Numbered from the stretch's first letter, positions 1 through 8,242 are shown. The stretch: DNA of 33,373 nucleotides from Bacteroidales bacterium Bact_23 (GCA_001603685.1 LUZO01000048.1:1-33373), one strand, 5' to 3'. The notes: generated by a model not told the origin, from the letters alone. Program-made: numbers and translations.

Positions 1-4
1 GTTG

Positions 5-30
5 TAAAGCCAAAGTTTTGATTGGCTTTA
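5..30. repeat. Inverted repeat overlapping the promoter of the first gene
   Basis: Nine-base arms (5-13 and 22-30, TAAAGCCAA / TTGGCTTTA) pair perfectly around an 8-base loop. The right arm supplies the TTG that fits the -33 position of the promoter ending at 52. It could be the terminator of a gene left of the window, although no T-run follows, or an operator over the -33 region. Confidence 0.4.
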
Positions 31-52
31 ATTCTCAAAAACTCTATTTTTG
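22..52 (+). promoter_or_regulatory. Bacteroidota-type promoter of the secreted hydrolase
   Basis: TTG at 22-24, a 20-base spacer and TATTTTTG at 45-52 fit the Bacteroidota pattern (TTTG/TTG at -33, TAnnTTTG at -7). Transcription would begin near 56-58. That excludes the upstream ATG at 50 and supports the ATG at 71. Confidence 0.6.
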
Positions 53-70
53 CTAATAAATCCTGTTCCG

Positions 71-1162
71 ATGAAAATAAAAACCGCATTGCTGACGGTA
101 TTTTTGCTCATTTTGGTTACCGTCGCAAATAAAGATCTGGGAGCTCAGACAGAAACGCCCTCGTACGAAGAGCTTACCGGCAAAATCAATGATCTGCAAC
201 ACCGGCTCGACCAGCTTTCCAAGGGAATCGACGATATCCTCTGGTTCCAGCGGGTAGCCGATGTGGCCTTTATCGATAAAATTTTCATCACCGGCCCGCC
301 TCCAGCCAATGTAAAAAATCCAACGGCCATGGGAGCTGCAAACCCCCTGAAGTTTTACAATTATGTTTTTATTCCCAAATGGATAGACCCGAAAGGCAAA
401 TATCCGCTGATTGTGCTTCCACATGGCGGCGTACACGGCGACTTTACCACCTACCATACCCACATAATCCGCGAACTGATGGCACAGGGCTACATCGTGG
501 CGGCCCCCGAATACCGTGGCAGCACCGGATACGGAAAAGCATTCTGGAAACAGATTGATTACGGCGGACTGGAAATTGAAGATGCAAAAGCCGCACGCGA
601 CCATATGGTTGAAAATTACGAAATGGTTGACGGCTCCAGGGTGGGAATCATCGGATGGAGCCATGGAGGACTGATTGCGCTAATGAATGTATTCAACTAT
701 CCCGAAGCATATAAAGCCTGCTTTGCCGGTGTCCCCGTCAGTGATCTGATAGCCAGAATGGGATACTACGACGAAAATTACCGGGAACTTTTTTCAGCTG
801 ATTATCACATCGGAAAAACAGCGCAGGAAAACATTGAGGAATACCGCCGCCGCTCACCCGTCTGGAATGCCCACAAGCTGAAAACTCCCCTGCTTATCCA
901 TACCAATACCATCGACGACGATGTGAATGTGCTGGAAGTGGAACATCTCATCAAATCACTGAAGGCGGAGGGGAAAAAGTTTGAATATGAAATCTTTGAA
1001 AACATCGAAGGCGGCCACTCGTTCGACCGCATCGATACCAAAACGGGCAAGGAGATCCGGCTGAAAATCTACCGCTTCCTCGACAAACACCTGAATCCGC
1101 CCCGTAAAATCAGCTCAGTTTCCGACATGAACAGAGCCGCCTACCGGCCGGCCGGTAACTAA
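71..1162 (+). CDS. Secreted alpha/beta hydrolase, prolyl oligopeptidase (S9)-like
   Basis: Predicted serine hydrolase of the alpha/beta fold, closest to the catalytic domain of S9 peptidases and acyl-peptide hydrolases. From ATG 71 it has 363 residues. A hydrophobic signal peptide covers about residues 1-26 and ends in GAQ, so the enzyme should be periplasmic or exported. The core shows an oxyanion-hole HGG (118-120), the nucleophile elbow GWSHGG with Ser197, an Asp cluster at 282-284 that should hold the acid, and His316 in EGGHSF. The S9 beta-propeller is absent; only about 90 residues precede the hydrolase core. It could therefore be a small-substrate esterase or peptidase; the substrate cannot be read from sequence. 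The longer start at ATG 50 lies inside the -7 element and was rejected. It stands alone and converges on the tonB gene. Confidence 0.8.
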   Translation: MKIKTALLTVFLLILVTVANKDLGAQTETPSYEELTGKINDLQHRLDQLSKGIDDILWFQRVADVAFIDKIFITGPPPANVKNPTAMGAANPLKFYNYVFIPKWIDPKGKYPLIVLPHGGVHGDFTTYHTHIIRELMAQGYIVAAPEYRGSTGYGKAFWKQIDYGGLEIEDAKAARDHMVENYEMVDGSRVGIIGWSHGGLIALMNVFNYPEAYKACFAGVPVSDLIARMGYYDENYRELFSADYHIGKTAQENIEEYRRRSPVWNAHKLKTPLLIHTNTIDDDVNVLEVEHLIKSLKAEGKKFEYEIFENIEGGHSFDRIDTKTGKEIRLKIYRFLDKHLNPPRKISSVSDMNRAAYRPAGN

Positions 1163-1182
1163 GCGGCCCGTTGTTAACCGCC

Positions 1183-1222
1183 AAATCCCGGTGCCTCTCT
1201 TCGCAGGACGGCACCAGGATTT
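1183..1222. terminator. Hairpin between convergent hydrolase and tonB genes
   Basis: Arms 1183-1195 and 1210-1222 (AAATCCCGGTGCC / GGCACCAGGATTT) pair over 13 positions with one mismatch and a 14-base loop. On the plus strand the stem is followed by GCCCCGTTTTA, so the T-run is short. Its place between two convergent genes makes a terminator the most likely role. Confidence 0.55.
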
Positions 1223-1238
1223 GCCCCGTTTTATCCGC

Positions 1239-1916
1239 TCAGTTTACAAGCCTGAAAACAACCGGCAGGTTCAACATTACCCGCACCGGTTTCCCGGCCT
1301 GATTGCCCGGCTTCCAGGCAGGCATTGAACCAACTACCCTTACCGCCTCTTCGCTGCATCCTCCTGCCACACCCCGCAATACTTTTACCGATGAAACGCT
1401 TCCATCCTTTTCGATTATAAAAGTGATGTAAACTGTTCCTGAAATTCCGGCTTCTCTGGCCTGGGTCGGATATTTGATGTTTAGTGCAAGATATTTCATT
1501 AACGCAGCCTCTCCGCCCGGGAACTCAGGCATTCTTTCAACTATCACAAAAGGAGCTTCGTCTGTTACATTTGCCTCTTCGGGAAGTGGATCGGGAAAAA
1601 AGATCAGAGAAATGGGTTCGTCAATACCGGTTTCGACATCTATACTGATGTCCTGAAGGTCTTCTGTAATGTCGGCAACCACATTGATCAAAGTGGTATT
1701 CACAGGTTTAGGCATCTCTTTTTTAAAGTTAACCACCTCAATAAGTTCGGTTTCCGGCTCAACGGCGGTCCTCAGGGGCAAATCGATACCGCCCGGGTCG
1801 GGAGTTTTCCACTCAAAAGCCACCAATACGGCAGCAAGCGAAACAGTCATCCCTATCTGAAGAAATACAAAGCGCTTTCTTTCAAGGTTGGCTTTTTTGG
1901 TTTTTCGTGTTTCCAT
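1239..1916 (-). CDS. tonB: TonB family energy transducer
   Basis: A 225-residue inner-membrane protein of the short Bacteroidota TonB type. TonB passes proton-motive force from ExbBD to TonB-dependent outer-membrane receptors. The N-terminus is basic (KKANLERKR) and leads into one membrane anchor at about 14-34. An acidic linker of about 95 residues follows, with little proline compared with enterobacterial TonB. The TonB C-terminal domain covers about 126-225, beginning PEFPGGEAAL and holding the AWKPG and NLPVVF motifs. No exbB or exbD is in the window. It is transcribed divergently from the sigma-factor operon, whose second gene carries a paralogous TonB domain identical at 59 of 100 aligned positions by my hand count. 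No clear TAnnTTTG was found upstream. Family assignment is secure; which receptor it serves is unknown. Confidence 0.9.
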   Translation of the reverse strand: METRKTKKANLERKRFVFLQIGMTVSLAAVLVAFEWKTPDPGGIDLPLRTAVEPETELIEVVNFKKEMPKPVNTTLINVVADITEDLQDISIDVETGIDEPISLIFFPDPLPEEANVTDEAPFVIVERMPEFPGGEAALMKYLALNIKYPTQAREAGISGTVYITFIIEKDGSVSSVKVLRGVAGGCSEEAVRVVGSMPAWKPGNQAGKPVRVMLNLPVVFRLVN

Positions 1917-2018
1917 GACTTTACATTTTAAAAGGGTGATTTCTTACAGTAATAGATTCACTTAAAGCCGGTTTTCCATAATAAAAGGGTAAATATTTTC
2001 GTTTTCAACATTCTTCAG

Positions 2019-2026
2019 TATCTTTA
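2019..2026 (+). promoter_or_regulatory. Probable -7 element of the sigma-factor operon
   Basis: TATCTTTA (followed by C) matches TAnnTTTG in seven of eight positions and lies 16 bases before the ATG at 2043. No convincing -33 TTTG stands upstream. A weak or activator-dependent promoter would suit an autoregulated ECF operon. Confidence 0.35.
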
Positions 2027-2042
2027 CAGATGGCATCGCCCC

Positions 2043-2660
2043 ATGCTTAAAAAACAAACTGCAATGGTTGAAAACTCCCCCGATGGAATTCTGCTAAATA
2101 ATCTGACAGATGAAGAGCTGTCGGAAATGTTCCGTCAGACCGGAGACCGGGGGGCAATTCGCATTTTGTTCGACAGATATGCACATCTGGTTCTCGGCCT
2201 CAGCATGAAGTATCTGGGAAATCGCGAGGATGCCAGGGATGCCGCCGCCGAAGTCTTCCGGAAACTGATTCCCTCGCTGAGCAAATATGAAATCACCAAC
2301 TTCAAGGCCTGGCTGATTACCGTGGCCAAGAATCAATGCGCAATGATGCTGCGCGAACGCAAAAAGGAGGGAATCAGAATAGGCTGGGAAGATTATTTGG
2401 TTAGCGGAATTGTGGAAAACAGGGAAGATTTTCATCTTAATCATGAGGATGTTAATGAAAAAGAGGAGCTCATTCAAAAGTTATACAAAGCCATTGACAA
2501 GCTGCCGCAGAAACAGCAACATTGTCTGCTGCTGTTCTATTTCGAAGGAAAATCGTACCGCGAAATAGAAGAGATGACCGGCTTTACCAACATGGAAGTG
2601 AAAAGCCACATCCAGAATGGTAAGCGGAAACTGAAACTTCTGATTGAAAATCCGGAATAA
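2043..2660 (+). CDS. ECF-type sigma-70 family RNA polymerase sigma factor
   Basis: A 205-residue group 4 (ECF) sigma factor. Region 2 (about 39-106) contains the core-binding helix and promoter-melting segment, with DARDAAAEVF and FKAWLITVAKN motifs. An acidic linker follows, then region 4 (about 145-200) with LPQKQQHCLLLFYFEGKSY and a helix-turn-helix at about 171-195 for -35-type recognition. Region 3 is absent, as expected. ATG 2064 (MVENSPDG) is an alternative start and would fit the family equally well. The next gene begins 10 bases after the stop and encodes a zinc-finger anti-sigma-like protein, the usual ECF partner arrangement. No SusC/D-like receptor or FecR gene lies nearby, so this is not a standard polysaccharide-utilisation sigma/anti-sigma pair. 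Confidence 0.92.
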   Translation: MLKKQTAMVENSPDGILLNNLTDEELSEMFRQTGDRGAIRILFDRYAHLVLGLSMKYLGNREDARDAAAEVFRKLIPSLSKYEITNFKAWLITVAKNQCAMMLRERKKEGIRIGWEDYLVSGIVENREDFHLNHEDVNEKEELIQKLYKAIDKLPQKQQHCLLLFYFEGKSYREIEEMTGFTNMEVKSHIQNGKRKLKLLIENPE

Positions 2661-2670
2661 TCGTTTGAAA

Positions 2671-3786
2671 ATGGAAGAAAAATCAACATATCAGCTGTTT
2701 ACCCGTTCCGGATGCCTGACACCCGAAGGAATGGCTCTTTTTGCCGATAATAAACTCAGCCGCAGGGAGATGGATCTGGTAAACAAGCATCTGGAAGAGT
2801 GCGAGTTGTGCAGCCTGGCCATGGAGGGCTTTATGCTATACCCCCAGGAACAGTTTGATGAAGATCTGCAGGATATTAAAAAAGGTTTTTCTTCGAAGCA
2901 GGCGGTACAACCTGTAGTATATGCTAAAAAACTCATTCCTGAACCATCCGTTTCACTTCATGCAATGGACAGGATAACACCCCAACCCGAAGAAAAGATA
3001 CCTGAAATCCGGCATACCGGTAAATTCCGTACCATCCTGGTTGCTGCAGCGTTTATCCTTCTGTTTACCGTTGCCGGATGGTTTCTGATACTGCTGTATG
3101 AGATAATCCGTCCGCAAAAACAGGCCGATCTGGCAGTGATCACGAAAACGGAAAAGTCAACAGCTCCTGCCGGACCTTCCGATTATCCATCCATCGCTCA
3201 GGAATCCGTGGAAGCCACACAAGAGGCGGAAACATCACATCCTCCCCTTCCACCACCCGCCGCATCTGCAAGAGCAGTTCCCATTGTTCAGCATGATAAA
3301 GAAAAAGAAGCTGTGAAAACCGTACCGGAAATGGCTGCTCATGAAAAGATTCAGGCAAAGGCTGCTGCCGGAGAACGACAAATCTATGCTGATGCACAGG
3401 CTGTTGAGGACGACGGGAAAGATGCCTTATTGCCTGAGGAAATTATGGAAGAAGAAGCGGAAGCCGGAATTTTTATGGTAGTTGAAGAGGCGCCGGCCTT
3501 TCCGGGAGGTGAAGAGGCGCTGAGGAAGTTCTTAAAGGATAATATCAGGTATCCGCAGCAGGCGCTGGATGCTTCGCTACAGGGAACCGTATTTGTAACT
3601 TTTGTTGTTGAGCAGGATGGCAGCATCGGCAATGCACGGGTATTAAGAGGAATCGGAAAGGGATGCGACGAAGAAGCCCTGAGGGTAGTTAAAATGATGC
3701 CCGCATGGAAACCGGGCACACAACGCGGCAAGCCTGTAAAAGTGCAAATAAATTTACCGGTAAGATTTGCTTTGACAAATGATTAA
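2671..3786 (+). CDS. Zinc-finger anti-sigma / TonB C-terminal domain fusion membrane protein
   Basis: This 371-residue protein combines two usually separate modules. The N-terminus resembles a ZAS (zf-HC2) anti-sigma domain: Cys15, then His40-x3-Cys44-x2-Cys47, the spacing of RsrA-like zinc sites, with the typical helix of acidic and basic residues between. One membrane segment lies at about 121-146. A periplasmic linker of about 120 residues is rich in Ala, Glu and Pro (PPLPPPAA at 191-198). A full TonB C-terminal domain covers about 269-368 (APAFPGGEEAL, MPAWKPG, INLPVRF). The topology suits both halves: zinc finger in the cytoplasm, TonB domain in the periplasm. Start at 2671 is chosen because the earlier in-frame ATG overlaps the sigma gene and adds no homology. 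Inference: it sequesters the upstream sigma factor and senses or drives a TonB-dependent receptor. Each domain call is strong; the combined function is unproven. Confidence 0.85.
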   Translation: MEEKSTYQLFTRSGCLTPEGMALFADNKLSRREMDLVNKHLEECELCSLAMEGFMLYPQEQFDEDLQDIKKGFSSKQAVQPVVYAKKLIPEPSVSLHAMDRITPQPEEKIPEIRHTGKFRTILVAAAFILLFTVAGWFLILLYEIIRPQKQADLAVITKTEKSTAPAGPSDYPSIAQESVEATQEAETSHPPLPPPAASARAVPIVQHDKEKEAVKTVPEMAAHEKIQAKAAAGERQIYADAQAVEDDGKDALLPEEIMEEEAEAGIFMVVEEAPAFPGGEEALRKFLKDNIRYPQQALDASLQGTVFVTFVVEQDGSIGNARVLRGIGKGCDEEALRVVKMMPAWKPGTQRGKPVKVQINLPVRFALTND

Positions 3787-3810
3787 GACTCAAATTCAGA
3801 AAATCAAGTC

Positions 3811-5070
3811 ATGGGAAACCGCATAAAAGAAAATATTGAAAATCCAGAATTCCTTGAAAGGTTATACCGGGAGGATAAAAAGCATTTTGAACGGGCCTTT
3901 TTTGAAATTTACCCTGAATTATCCGGTTCTCCGATGGCTGATTTCTGGAAAGCAAGGCTTGTTTTCGGAAAACAGCGTGAGGAAAGTACGGGAGTCCTGA
4001 AAAACGAAATTCTGTTTCTGATCATTGCCTGCCTGATTGCAGGATTTCTCATCAAACTTCCGGACATTTTTAACTTCAAGTCCGAAAGCTACCTGTTTTA
4101 TGAGAAAAATGCCGGCCTTGTCGTTTTTCTCGGCTTGTCGGTTTATGCCTTCCTGACAAAGCCCCGGTTCAATTCTAAGCAATTGATTTTCACCATGCTG
4201 ATTTTTGCGGCTTCGGCAGTTTACATTAACCTGCTGCCCAACGATACCAATATTCATTCCGTCAGCCTGGCACTGCTTCATTTCCCTCTGTTTCTATGGT
4301 ATCTCTATGGCCTTTTATTTGCAGATTTCGATTTAAAGAACAAAGCTGCCCGGATTGATTATCTGAGATACAACGGAGATATCGTTATTCTGGCGAACAT
4401 CCTGTTGCTTGCCGGCGTGATTTTAACGGCCATAACCCTGGGACTTTTTTCAGTCATTGGCCTCAATATTGAAGATTTCTACATGGAATATATCGCAACC
4501 ATTGGATTGGTTTCATCGCCGATTGTAGCAACCTACATCATTAAAATCCTCCCGATGGTAACCAATAAGATTGCTCCGATAATTGCCGGTATTTTTAGTC
4601 CGCTGGTACTGATTACCCTGGTTATCTATCTGATAAGCTTTGCTTTAATGGGAAAAGACCCCTACAACGACCGGGATTTTCTCATCATTTTCAATCTTAT
4701 GCTGATCGGGGTCATGGCCCTTATCCTGTTTTCGGTATCTGAAACTTCGGTTGAGAAGAAACAGAGGTTTAACGAGCTGGTGCTGTTTGCATTATCAATC
4801 GTAACGCTGATTGTTGATTTGATCGCTTTGTCAGCCATACTGTACCGGCTTGGAGAATATGGCTTCACCCCCAACAGAACGGCGGTTCTTGGATTAAACC
4901 TCCTGATCTTTGGAAACCTGATTCTGATTATGATCGATTTATTCAAAGTCGGTTTCAGGGGAAAAAGGATTCAGGATGTTGAAAAAACCATTGCATCTTA
5001 CCTTCCTGTCTATCTGGTATGGATCGCCATTGTTACATTTGGATTTCCATTTATTTTCGGGATGAAATAA
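3811..5070 (+). CDS. DUF4153 family multi-pass membrane protein
   Basis: A 419-residue integral membrane protein. A soluble, charged N-terminus of about 60 residues (with ENPEFLERLYREDKKHFERA) precedes roughly ten hydrophobic segments starting at about 65-83. Composition and the soluble head match DUF4153, a Bacteroidota family of unknown function often encoded beside ECF sigma factors. It starts 24 bases after the anti-sigma/TonB gene, so it is probably co-transcribed as the third gene of that operon. The head contains an FLERLY...FERAF helix that could dock cytoplasmic partners. No catalytic motif is recognisable. It may be a permease-like sensor or a target protected by the stress response; sequence alone does not decide. 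Confidence 0.75.
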   Translation: MGNRIKENIENPEFLERLYREDKKHFERAFFEIYPELSGSPMADFWKARLVFGKQREESTGVLKNEILFLIIACLIAGFLIKLPDIFNFKSESYLFYEKNAGLVVFLGLSVYAFLTKPRFNSKQLIFTMLIFAASAVYINLLPNDTNIHSVSLALLHFPLFLWYLYGLLFADFDLKNKAARIDYLRYNGDIVILANILLLAGVILTAITLGLFSVIGLNIEDFYMEYIATIGLVSSPIVATYIIKILPMVTNKIAPIIAGIFSPLVLITLVIYLISFALMGKDPYNDRDFLIIFNLMLIGVMALILFSVSETSVEKKQRFNELVLFALSIVTLIVDLIALSAILYRLGEYGFTPNRTAVLGLNLLIFGNLILIMIDLFKVGFRGKRIQDVEKTIASYLPVYLVWIAIVTFGFPFIFGMK

Positions 5071-5107
5071 AACCGCTTAAAATTAGCGGCTATCCATCTC
5101 TCTAAAA

Positions 5108-5129
5108 AAATCCTAAAAAAGTAGGATTT
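5108..5129. repeat. Perfect inverted repeat after the sigma-factor operon
   Basis: AAATCCTA (5108-5115) and TAGGATTT (5122-5129) pair perfectly around AAAAAG. The stem is AT-rich and the following stretch is T-rich but not a clean T-run. It is either a weak terminator for the sigma operon or an operator for the promoter 15 bases further on. Confidence 0.4.
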
Positions 5130-5143
5130 GTTTCATTTAATTA

Positions 5144-5151
5144 TATTTTTG
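5144..5151 (+). promoter_or_regulatory. -7 element upstream of the mltD-like gene
   Basis: TATTTTTG is an exact TAnnTTTG match. The nearest TTTG (5127-5130) is only 13 bases upstream, shorter than the usual 19-21, so the -33 contact is uncertain. The transcript would have a leader of about 130 bases before ATG 5286. Confidence 0.4.
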
Positions 5152-5285
5152 CATCGGGACATATTTTTCTCAGCCGCAAACATTTGAGTTACTTGTATTT
5201 GACTAATAATCAACAGGTTTAGTATTGTTTCTCAATCAAGATAAGAATGTCCGGTATGGGAGAAATCAGGATTAAAGTATTTGAA

Positions 5286-7121
5286 ATGAAATTTTTAAGA
5301 ATTACCATCATCCTGGTTGCGGCTTTCGGTTTATTACCTGTAAATCGCCTCTTCAGTCAGGTTGAACCGGCTGCAGCCGATACAAGCCGCAGTGAATTTG
5401 AATTTATCAAAGACGATTTTATAGCTGCATCTCTCGACAGTCTGGCCAACCTGAAATATTTTCAGGGCTTTGAATGCCCCGATGATGAGACCCTGAAGAA
5501 TGTATTTGGCTTCACACCAGGTTTTGTTCCTGTTTATGCCGATTCGGTTTATTACAACCGCCTGAAGGTTCTGAGTGCCGGCTCGCCCATAAATCTTACA
5601 TACAACCAGTATGTTAAGGATTACATTGAACTGTATGCCATTAAGAAAAGAGGGTTGACCCAGCGTGTTATGGGCCTTGCCCAGATTTATTTCCCCATGT
5701 TCGAGGAGCAGCTCGACCGCTTCAATATGCCGCTTGAGCTGAAATATCTGGCCATCGTGGAATCGGCGCTCAATCCGGTTGCAAAATCCAGGGTTGGCGC
5801 AACAGGTTTATGGCAGTTTATGTATGGAACCGGCAAAGCTTACAAACTGAATGTAACTTCACTGGTTGACGACCGCCGCGATCCGCTGAAATCGACCATT
5901 GCAGCGTGCGAACACATGAGCGACCTCTACAGAATGTACAACGACTGGCTGCTCGTTCTCGCCGCCTACAATTCCGGTGCCGGCAATGTAAACAAGGCAA
6001 TCCGCCGTTCGGGAGGCAAGATGGACTTCTGGCAGATAAGACCATTCCTGCCCCTTGAAACCAGAGGTTATGTACCCGCCTTCATTGCAGTAAACTATGT
6101 GATGGAATACGCCGCCGAACACAACCTCAGGCCGGTAAGCCCACTGTATCATCATTATGAAATTGATACGGTTATTGTAAAGGATGTGCTGTCGTTCAAC
6201 CAGATATCATCCATGCTCAACATCCCGGTCGAAGAGATCGAATTTCTGAACCCGGCCTATAAAGGGGGAATCATTCCTGCCACCAGGGACAACACTTATG
6301 TGCTGAGGCTTCAGAAAAAGAACATTCCCGATTTTGTAAACAACGAAGCTCAATTGTATGCTTTCCGCTCACAAGCCGAGATCGAGAAAGAACAGGTGAT
6401 GGCAATGATGAAAACCGTTACTCAGGCCGAATATCACAAAGTAAAAAAGGGTGAGTCGCTGGGAAGCATTGCCGGCAAGTACCGTTGTTCGGTAAACGAT
6501 CTGAAACGGTGGAACAAGCTTAAATCAACCAACATCCAGATTGGCCAGCGGCTGATTGTAAGGCCTGAAAGCACACAGCAGGTCAGCTATGCGCAGGCAA
6601 AACCCAAACCCGCCCCCGCTGCCGCTCCTCAGCCGGCAAAAGCCGAAGAACCTGCGAAGGAGACCGTTACAGCTACCACTTCGGAAGAAGTTGCAGCCAA
6701 CACAGCAGCCGACAGCCTGCCGGCTGAAACAGAAGTTAAAATCCATAGAGAAAATAAATACCACAAGGTACGGCCGGGCGAAAATCTCGGAAAGATCGCT
6801 GCAAAATACAATACAACCATTGCAGCTATTCAGAAACTGAACAATATGAAAACTGCTGACATTCAGGCTGGTAAAAACCTGATTGTAGGGGTTACCGAGA
6901 TAAAAACAACCGTTCAGCAGGCCGATACAGGTAAAATATCCAAACCCGGGGATAAAAAAGACACCTATATGTATTATACTGTTCAACAGGGCGATACGCT
7001 GTGGAAAATTGCCAACAAATACGAAGGCGTTACCGTTGACGATATCAAACAGCTCAATAATATTACCGACGAAAAGCAGATAAAACCCGGACAAAAATTA
7101 AAGGTAGTCCCCGTATCCTGA
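5286..7121 (+). CDS. mltD: Membrane-bound-type lytic murein transglycosylase D with three LysM domains
   Basis: A 611-residue peptidoglycan lytic transglycosylase; the family cleaves the MurNAc-GlcNAc bond and forms 1,6-anhydroMurNAc. A signal peptide covers about 1-24 and lacks a lipobox cysteine, so the protein should be soluble in the periplasm, unlike the E. coli lipoprotein MltD. The SLT domain spans about 125-250: IVESALNP with catalytic Glu159, GATGLWQFM, and AAYNSGAGNVNKA. A divergent LysM-like segment (about 293-342) precedes three clear LysM repeats at about 383-425, 492-534 and 563-607, joined by Pro/Ala/Glu-rich linkers. ATG 5286 is chosen over 5247 because the signal peptide begins there. 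The next gene has its own possible promoter. A second transglycosylase of another class lies 3.2 kb downstream. Confidence 0.92.
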   Translation: MKFLRITIILVAAFGLLPVNRLFSQVEPAAADTSRSEFEFIKDDFIAASLDSLANLKYFQGFECPDDETLKNVFGFTPGFVPVYADSVYYNRLKVLSAGSPINLTYNQYVKDYIELYAIKKRGLTQRVMGLAQIYFPMFEEQLDRFNMPLELKYLAIVESALNPVAKSRVGATGLWQFMYGTGKAYKLNVTSLVDDRRDPLKSTIAACEHMSDLYRMYNDWLLVLAAYNSGAGNVNKAIRRSGGKMDFWQIRPFLPLETRGYVPAFIAVNYVMEYAAEHNLRPVSPLYHHYEIDTVIVKDVLSFNQISSMLNIPVEEIEFLNPAYKGGIIPATRDNTYVLRLQKKNIPDFVNNEAQLYAFRSQAEIEKEQVMAMMKTVTQAEYHKVKKGESLGSIAGKYRCSVNDLKRWNKLKSTNIQIGQRLIVRPESTQQVSYAQAKPKPAPAAAPQPAKAEEPAKETVTATTSEEVAANTAADSLPAETEVKIHRENKYHKVRPGENLGKIAAKYNTTIAAIQKLNNMKTADIQAGKNLIVGVTEIKTTVQQADTGKISKPGDKKDTYMYYTVQQGDTLWKIANKYEGVTVDDIKQLNNITDEKQIKPGQKLKVVPVS

Positions 7122-7131
7122 ATTTAATTTG

Positions 7132-7139
7132 TACTTTTG
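7132..7139 (+). promoter_or_regulatory. -7 element for the DUF4837 lipoprotein gene
   Basis: TACTTTTG is an exact TAnnTTTG match just after the mltD stop. No good -33 TTTG is seen. It would give a leader of about 80 bases and supports the later start at 7228, because the longest reading frame begins upstream of the -7 element. Confidence 0.35.
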
Positions 7140-7227
7140 GTTCTGGATCGGTTTCCGGCATAGTAGCTTTCTTATATCTGCCGGCGTCCGGAGTTGTTAT
7201 TTGTACAACCTCTTACACAGAACCCAA

Positions 7228-8235
7228 ATGAAACTGTCTTTTTCATCTCCCTTTCAGTTGCTAATGATTGTCGCTGTTTCGGCCGTGCTTTTTTCATGCT
7301 CATCCGACGACAAATCAACCAGAGTTCCCTCAACCGGGCGACCGTCAGAAGTGGTTGTGGTTGCGGAAAACAACCTGTGGCGAAGCTCTGCCGGCGATTC
7401 ACTCCGCGAACTGCTTGGCAGGCCGGTTGAGGGACTTCCCCAGCCTGAACCCTATTACAAACCGGTTCAGATAAAACTCGACGAATTCGGCAGGCTGCTC
7501 AAAACGCACCGCAACATCTTCATAATGACCATTGACAGTTCATATAAAAAGCCCATTGCCGAACTTACCCGCGATATCTGGGCGGCCCCTCAGCGTGTGG
7601 TAAAGATTACTTCACCCTCCATCGAAGGAATAAAAGAGGTTTTGGCAGAGAAAAGCGAGGAAATCCTGAATCTGTATAACAATGCAGAAATTGAGCGTCT
7701 GCAGAAACTATACGCTAAAAGCACCAACCTGGATGCCAAAATAAAAGTGAAAGAAGTTTTTCACCTCGACATGAATATCCCTGCCGACTATTTTCTGGCC
7801 GTTGAAAAAGAGAATTTTATGTGGCTGAGGCACGAAACCAGCAAAACAAGCCAGGGAATCCTCATATACTCGTATCCCTACACCGACACACTGGCTTTTA
7901 AACCAGAAAAAATCAAGTTTATCCGCAACCAGTTTACGCGGATGTATGTTCCCGGACCCAGCGACAGCTCCTATATGGTGGTTGCCGATGAGTTTATACC
8001 CCTTTCCTCAAAACGGATTCAGCTGAAAAATCAGTTTGCCATCGAAACAAGAGGGCTGTGGGAAGTAGAAAAAGATTTTATGGGTGGGCCTTTTATCAAT
8101 TATACCTTTGTTGATACAAAAAACAATATGGTAATCGCCCTCGACTGCTATGTTTATGCGCCGAACGATCCGAAGTTCGATCTCCTGAGACAAGTGCAGG
8201 CAGTATTGCTTACCTTTAAGCTTACCGATGAGTAA
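7228..8235 (+). CDS. DUF4837 family lipoprotein
   Basis: A 335-residue predicted lipoprotein of DUF4837, a Bacteroidota family with no known function. From ATG 7228 the signal peptide runs to LFSC with Cys24 as the lipidated residue. The next residues, SSDDK, contain the acidic pattern linked in Bacteroidota to export of lipoproteins to the cell surface. The early mature region PSEVVVVAENNLW and the later ETRGLWEVEKDFMGGPF segment are what I recognise as typical of the family. The longest frame starts at 7129 but that N-terminus is not signal-like. The gene follows mltD by about 100 bases and ends at a strong terminator. An envelope role is likely from location only. Confidence 0.8.
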   Translation: MKLSFSSPFQLLMIVAVSAVLFSCSSDDKSTRVPSTGRPSEVVVVAENNLWRSSAGDSLRELLGRPVEGLPQPEPYYKPVQIKLDEFGRLLKTHRNIFIMTIDSSYKKPIAELTRDIWAAPQRVVKITSPSIEGIKEVLAEKSEEILNLYNNAEIERLQKLYAKSTNLDAKIKVKEVFHLDMNIPADYFLAVEKENFMWLRHETSKTSQGILIYSYPYTDTLAFKPEKIKFIRNQFTRMYVPGPSDSSYMVVADEFIPLSSKRIQLKNQFAIETRGLWEVEKDFMGGPFINYTFVDTKNNMVIALDCYVYAPNDPKFDLLRQVQAVLLTFKLTDE

Positions 8236-8242
8236 TTTATTG

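Noticed and set aside
53..664. 203-codon minus-strand frame opposite the hydrolase
   Set aside because: Lies fully inside a well-supported gene with catalytic motifs; its translation has no recognisable domain.
2043..5070. Polysaccharide-utilisation locus with FecI/FecR-type regulation
   Set aside because: No SusC/SusD-like or glycoside hydrolase genes are nearby and the anti-sigma protein lacks a FecR domain.
6525..7094. 189-codon minus-strand frame opposite the LysM region
   Set aside because: Shadow of the repeated LysM coding sequence; low-complexity translation.
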